A DNA stretch of 5,472 bases from Archaeoglobus sp. (GTDB taxonomy: Archaea; Halobacteriota; Archaeoglobi; Archaeoglobales; Archaeoglobaceae): contig QNXS01000054.1 of the NCBI GenBank assembly GCA_003978865.1, forward strand, positions 1-5,472, written 5' to 3'. The notes below the pieces were generated by a model that made no database searches, was not told the origin of the DNA, and was given only the letters and a program-made list of their open reading frames with translations. Position 1 is the first letter of the stretch. Each line of letters starts with the position of its first letter. Below, piece after piece: positions 5,321-5,472 of the stretch. Position numbers and translations under genes: made by a program.

Positions 5321-5333
5321 ACCATCATATGGT
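5321..5333. promoter_or_regulatory. Palindrome ACCAT-CAT-ATGGT across the start codon, possible operator
   Basis: Perfect 5-bp arms 5321-5325 and 5329-5333 around 3 nt. It covers the predicted transcription start and the ATG, a place where a bound repressor would block polymerase. It is preceded by three hexamers ATTACC, ATTATC, ATTACC at 5307-5324. Confidence 0.4.
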
Positions 5334-5472
5334 GAGAAAAATGCTGATGATGGATTTTGTGGAAGTACCGTGTCTGAGGGATAAGAAGGGCAGATACTGT
5401 TACCCGTGCGTTGCAGGGATGTGTCCTTACAACAGAACACTTTTAGACTGCTACAATCACTTTGATGGAGAA
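5329..5472 (+). CDS. Cysteine-rich protein of unknown function (5' part only)
   Basis: 48 open codons from ATG at 5329 to the window edge, so the C-terminus is missing. I do not recognise the protein. Seen: a short hydrophobic start with four Met in the first eight residues, then C15, C24, C27, C32 and C41, i.e. C-x8-C-x2-C-x4-C-x8-C, followed by Y-N-H-F with H44. The core reads R-Y-C-Y-P-C-V-A-G-M-C-P-Y. Five Cys in 27 residues point to metal (zinc) or iron-sulfur binding, but the spacing matches no ferredoxin or radical-SAM motif that I can name. The start is chosen because the promoter's TATA sits 28 nt upstream; internal Met codons at positions 5, 7 and 8 are alternatives. There is no Shine-Dalgarno, which fits a leaderless mRNA. 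Confidence 0.7.
   Translation, partial: MVRKMLMMDFVEVPCLRDKKGRYCYPCVAGMCPYNRTLLDCYNHFDGE

Larger units (their letters stand above)
5032..5328. other. Divergent intergenic region between ribH and the Cys-rich gene
   Basis: No gene is visible in about 297 nt. Apart from the two outward promoters it contains a tandem 8-mer at 5095-5110, a TATA-like TTATTTATATACTT around 5145-5158, a TAGGT-T-ACCTA palindrome at 5188-5198 and a long inverted repeat at 5224-5271. Confidence 0.6.

Overview
The window looks archaeal and most likely euryarchaeal, with Archaeoglobales the best guess from protein character and moderate GC (not provable without a search). The evidence is a DNA topoisomerase VI A subunit, a short archaeal-type lumazine synthase, a stand-alone Lrp/AsnC ligand-binding domain, an ACT-DUF5612 protein, and BRE/TATA promoters placed about 28-30 nt before start codons, as expected for leaderless or nearly leaderless mRNAs.

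Layout, left to right. (1) Positions 1-922, minus strand: the N-terminal 277 codons of a metallo-beta-lactamase-fold nuclease of the YSH1/ligase-associated exonuclease type, which runs off the left edge. It is preceded by a 25-codon cysteine-containing ORF whose stop codon lies inside the nuclease Shine-Dalgarno sequence. (2) Positions 923-1237: a very AT-rich divergent intergenic region with several small palindromes and promoters for both sides. (3) Positions 1238-3263, plus strand: top6A, then a separately promoted pair made of a 77-aa RAM-domain protein and, 2 nt later, an ACT-DUF5612 protein. (4) Positions 3264-3398: a convergent, low-complexity T-rich then A-rich spacer, probably a two-way terminator. 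(5) Positions 3399-5031, minus strand: ribH followed by a class I aminotransferase, separated by a short spacer carrying four 7-bp repeats. (6) Positions 5032-5328: a divergent intergenic region with a tandem 8-mer, a long inverted repeat and a strong promoter. (7) Positions 5329-5472, plus strand: the first 48 codons of an unrecognised cysteine-rich protein that runs off the right edge.

Functional links are loose. top6A supplies the DNA-cleaving subunit of topo VI, but its partner top6B is not in the window. The RAM and ACT-DUF5612 proteins are both of ligand-sensing type and appear to form an operon. RibH makes the lumazine precursor of riboflavin (and of F420-type flavin chemistry indirectly), while the aminotransferase behind it is amino-acid metabolism. 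The least explained parts are the tiny ORF before the nuclease, the cysteine-rich gene at the right edge with a palindrome across its start codon, and the repeats in the intergenic regions. I see no mobile element, CRISPR array, tRNA or rRNA.
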